NCBI GenBank assembly: GCA_963721405.1
Contig: CAVRJA010000014.1
Location: forward strand, 1,240,001 to 1,304,000
Length of the DNA stretch: 64,000 nt
Reading direction: 5' to 3'
Source of the DNA: JAFNAG01 sp963721405
GTDB taxonomy: Bacteria; Acidobacteriota; UBA6911
The stretch's first letter is position 1. Each line of letters opens with the position of its first letter. Positions 61,774 through 64,000 of the stretch are shown piece after piece. The notes below the pieces were generated by a model. That model was not told the DNA's origin and ran no database searches. It was given only the letters and a program-made list of their open reading frames with translations. The translations under genes were made by a program, and so were the position numbers.

Positions 61774-62982
61774 CTAATTCGCATCATGCCGAAGAGTCCG
61801 AAAATGGTTCAGGAGCGCCTGCGACCATTGCTCGAGAGCGGGCACGGCGATGTTGCCGGCCTGTGCCAGTTCCGGCCGCCCGCCCCCCTTGCCGCCGTAG
61901 GTTCCGGCCGCCAGCTTGACGGCCGCTCCGCAATCCCCCGGAACGTCCGCACTGCGCGCCACGACTACCTGTGCGGTATCCCGAACCGACCACAGAATGA
62001 CAACCGTCCCGGCCGAAGCCGTCAATTTCTGGGCTAATACCTTCAGGCTCTCGATCTTACGATCGCCGTAGCTCTGACAAACTGCTGCCAGCCCATCTAT
62101 CTTATCGGCATGGGATCGCAACTCCTGTGCTTCCATTTCGAGGATTTGGTCCTCCAGGTGCGCTTTTTCTCGCAGGACAGCCGCCCGCTCGGTCAGAAAT
62201 TTTTCCAGCACGCCCACAAGTTGATGCGGATGCGACGAATAGAGCTTCCCAAGCTCCGTCAGTGTCTCGTGGTCTTTTCGAAACGCCCTCAGCACTCTGC
62301 CGCCACACACGAATTCAATCCGAACCCCTCCCTTATAGCGCTCGCTGCCGAGGATAAACACCACCCCTACCTCTCCACAGCGGCGCACGTGCGTGCCGCC
62401 ACAGGGGGAGCGGTCAAAGCCGTCGATGTCGATCACCCGGATTTCACCCTCCCTCTGCGAGTCCTTGCGCACCCCCAGGGCGCTAAGTTCCTCCCGGCTC
62501 ACATTCAGAACGTGAACGGGCCGGTCCTCGAAAATGATGCGGGCCGACACCTGTTCGACGGCGTCCAGAACCGCCGGGTCCGCCTGTGCCAGATCGAGAT
62601 CGATGGTGGATATTTCCTGTCCGAGGTGGAATGAAAGAGTGTTCGCCCGGCTCACGGAGAGGAATGCCTGGGAGAGGATGTGCTGCCCCGTGTGCTGCTG
62701 CATGTGATCGAATCGCCGCTGCCATTCGATCTTGCCGTGCACTGTCCGCGCGGCCGGCTGTGAATCGAGAATGTGGATTATTTTCCCGGAAGCATCCTCC
62801 CGCACCCCCTCCACACGTGCCCCTTCGAGGGTTCCCGTGTCGCATGGCTGGCCCCCGGAATCAGGATAGAATGCTGTCTGGTCCAGGACGACGGCCGGCT
62901 TTCCGTCCACATCGAATTGCTCGACGACGGTCGCGGTAAAATCGGTCAGATAGGAGTCGTTGTAGTAGAGATGTTTTGTCAT
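61774..62982 (-). CDS. alaX: Alanyl-tRNA editing protein, AlaX with DHHA1 domain
   Basis: A 402-residue protein matching the editing and C-terminal parts of alanyl-tRNA synthetase but lacking its catalytic core. Zinc ligands are His97 and His101 (HTGQH) and Cys194/His198 (CGGTH). The DHHA1 domain ends with TYGGKGGGRPELAQAG. It clears Ser or Gly mischarged on tRNA-Ala. This long form (AlaX-L type) adds a coiled coil (about 255-300) and DHHA1 for tRNA binding. The start ATG 62982 has a weak ribosome site. It is transcribed toward the cyclase gene. Confidence 0.9.
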   Translation of the reverse strand: MTKHLYYNDSYLTDFTATVVEQFDVDGKPAVVLDQTAFYPDSGGQPCDTGTLEGARVEGVREDASGKIIHILDSQPAARTVHGKIEWQRRFDHMQQHTGQHILSQAFLSVSRANTLSFHLGQEISTIDLDLAQADPAVLDAVEQVSARIIFEDRPVHVLNVSREELSALGVRKDSQREGEIRVIDIDGFDRSPCGGTHVRRCGEVGVVFILGSERYKGGVRIEFVCGGRVLRAFRKDHETLTELGKLYSSHPHQLVGVLEKFLTERAAVLREKAHLEDQILEMEAQELRSHADKIDGLAAVCQSYGDRKIESLKVLAQKLTASAGTVVILWSVRDTAQVVVARSADVPGDCGAAVKLAAGTYGGKGGGRPELAQAGNIAVPALEQWSQALLNHFRTLRHDAN

Positions 62983-63389
62983 TTCAAATCATTCACCGGA
63001 GAAATTGTCCGCCAATCAACCGCACGCGGCCGGAAACTCCGGAGGGAAGCCGCCGGCCGGGCAAGGTCAATTTAAGCACAAAACCGGCGCCCGGCCGCAG
63101 CCAAATCTCGCCATCCCACCCGATGGACGCGTGGATTCCGACTCCCCCGTAATGAGACAGCGCAACACGAGTGCGAGACTAAAACAGCGAACCGCCTGAC
63201 GCTTGCGGTCTTCGAGGGCTTCGTGGTTCCACAGCAGCTCACGACTCACGTCATCCTGTGCCGGCAATGTGGGAATGTACAGGGCCTGTCTCTTTGACCG
63301 GCTCGCCAGGCAAGCGGCCGCCATTGACGGTGTTCCAGGTGAGTCAGCTTGCTTGACACCTATTCGAAGGGGTGTCTATACTCCCCCTC
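62983..63389. other. Divergent region between alaX and hslV
   Basis: This 407-base gap lies between the divergent alaX and hslV genes. It holds the consensus promoter of hslV at its right end. The minus-strand frame 63067-63324 (85 codons) is open, but no known protein is recognised and there is no ribosome site, so it is not called. Nothing else stands out. Confidence 0.5.
63353..63382 (+). promoter_or_regulatory. Consensus sigma70 promoter of hslV, probably leaderless
   Basis: A perfect TTGACA (63353-63358), an 18-base gap and TATACT (63377-63382) precede ATG 63390 by only seven bases after the -10 box. Transcription should start at or within a base or two of the ATG, so the message would be leaderless; no ribosome site is present. 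Confidence 0.7.
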
Positions 63390-63965
63390 ATGATTCCGCC
63401 AAGTGCTTCATTTCACGGGACCACCATCCTGCTTGTCAGGCGTGGGAACGAGACTGCCATGGCAGGTGATGGCCAGGTAACCCTCGGGGACACGGTGATC
63501 AAGTCCAGCGCGAAGAAGATCCGGCGCCTGCACAACAACCTCATCCTCGTCGGCTTCGCGGGCGCGACCGCAGACTCGTTCGCGCTCTTCTCCCGGCTCG
63601 AGGCGAAGCTCGAACAGTTTCGCGGCAACCTCAACCGTGCTGCGGTGGATTTGGCCCAGGAATGGCGGATGGACCGGGCTTTGCGCCATCTCGAGGCCTT
63701 CCTCCTGGCCACAGATGGCAGGACGACGTACCTGCTCTCCGGAACCGGCGATGTCATCGAACCGGATGACGGAATTCTGGCAGTGGGTTCCGGTGGGAGC
63801 TATGCGCTGTCTGCAGCCCGGGCGCTGCTTCGGCACACCAAAATGACCGCCAGGGAAATCGCCTTCGAATCGGTCAGGATCGCAAGCGAGGTCTGCATCT
63901 TCACCAATGGAGAAATCATCGTGGAAGAGCTGAAGCCGGCAAAAGCCGTCCGGAAGCGCCGGTAA
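63390..63965 (+). CDS. hslV: HslV, proteasome-like peptidase subunit
   Basis: A 191-residue protein with the HslV start FHGTTILLVRR: the chain is cut before Thr11, whose side chain becomes the catalytic nucleophile. Further marks are GDGQVTLGDTVIK, VGFAGATADSFALFSRLE and GSGGSYALSAARAL. HslV forms a dodecamer that degrades proteins unfolded by HslU. ATG 63390 is chosen over an upstream GTG (63372), which falls between the -35 and -10 boxes. HslU is not visible; it may lie just beyond the right edge. The ClpX-like protein at 37516 has an IGF loop for ClpP rather than HslV. Confidence 0.9.
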   Translation: MIPPSASFHGTTILLVRRGNETAMAGDGQVTLGDTVIKSSAKKIRRLHNNLILVGFAGATADSFALFSRLEAKLEQFRGNLNRAAVDLAQEWRMDRALRHLEAFLLATDGRTTYLLSGTGDVIEPDDGILAVGSGGSYALSAARALLRHTKMTAREIAFESVRIASEVCIFTNGEIIVEELKPAKAVRKRR

Positions 63966-64000
63966 GGCGGGCTCTTCACAGCACCTCTTCCGAAACCGCC

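Noticed and set aside
63067..63324. An 85-codon minus-strand frame upstream of hslV
   Set aside because: It has no ribosome site and no family match I can name. It might be a gene remnant but cannot be supported.

Overview
The window is GC-rich, densely coded bacterial chromosome of about 64 kb. It most likely comes from an acidobacterium (phylum Acidobacteriota). The main evidence is the large TonB-dependent receptor with an N-terminal carboxypeptidase-like regulatory domain (30810-34664), a family strongly expanded in that phylum. Supporting features are the many small conserved genes of unknown function, a TonB/ExbD pair with internal repeats, a divergent membrane pyrophosphatase, and GC-rich dispersed palindromes between genes. 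Placement below phylum cannot be made from the sequence alone. I found no rRNA or tRNA gene, CRISPR array, prophage or transposase gene.

Left part (1-16 kb): a 5'-truncated M28 peptidase overlaps a convergent MFS transporter. A [2Fe-2S] ferredoxin, a YgfZ-like folate-binding protein and a SirB1/TPR protein follow, then a gene-free stretch full of nested inverted repeats (5.6-6.5 kb). A secreted glycine-zipper protein and an RsbW-like anti-sigma kinase precede a four-gene export operon of three HlyD-type adaptors and one MacB-type permease, with no ATPase gene beside it. A UBP zinc finger, a DUF5996 protein and a second MFS transporter complete this section.

Middle part (16-44 kb): a HAD hydrolase faces HtrA across a long hairpin. 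An NtrC-type response regulator and its kinase diverge from an AddB/AddA recombination nuclease pair. Next come a secreted alpha/beta hydrolase, the TonB-dependent receptor with a structured leader, and a tiny zinc-ribbon gene with its own strong promoter and terminator. These are followed by a radical SAM protein, a pseudouridine synthase, a CBS protein, a ClpX-like AAA unfoldase with a TTG start, a protein with a histone-like basic tail, an LD-carboxypeptidase, spmA/spmB and a secreted IPT/TIG protein.

Right part (44-64 kb): a divergent ion-pumping pyrophosphatase is followed by TonB, ExbD, MprF, a kinase/regulator/TPR operon, a family 2 glycosyltransferase, a MobA-like nucleotidyltransferase, a small secreted protein, a GAF-PAS-GGDEF protein, an AlaX-type editing protein and hslV at the edge. 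Envelope functions dominate: protein quality control (HtrA, HslV, ClpX-like), export (HlyD/MacB), TonB-powered uptake, membrane lipid modification (MprF), and signalling by two two-component systems and a diguanylate cyclase.

The most unusual non-coding material is a family of about 200-bp elements. They share 19-20 bp ends of the type GAGTTTCTGTCGCGAAACTC and carry inverted arms of GTGGAC/CTGGAC hexamers. Two clear copies lie at 44.0 and 56.2 kb, with related copies at 6.0 and 47.1 kb. One of them sits inside a 500-bp inverted repeat.
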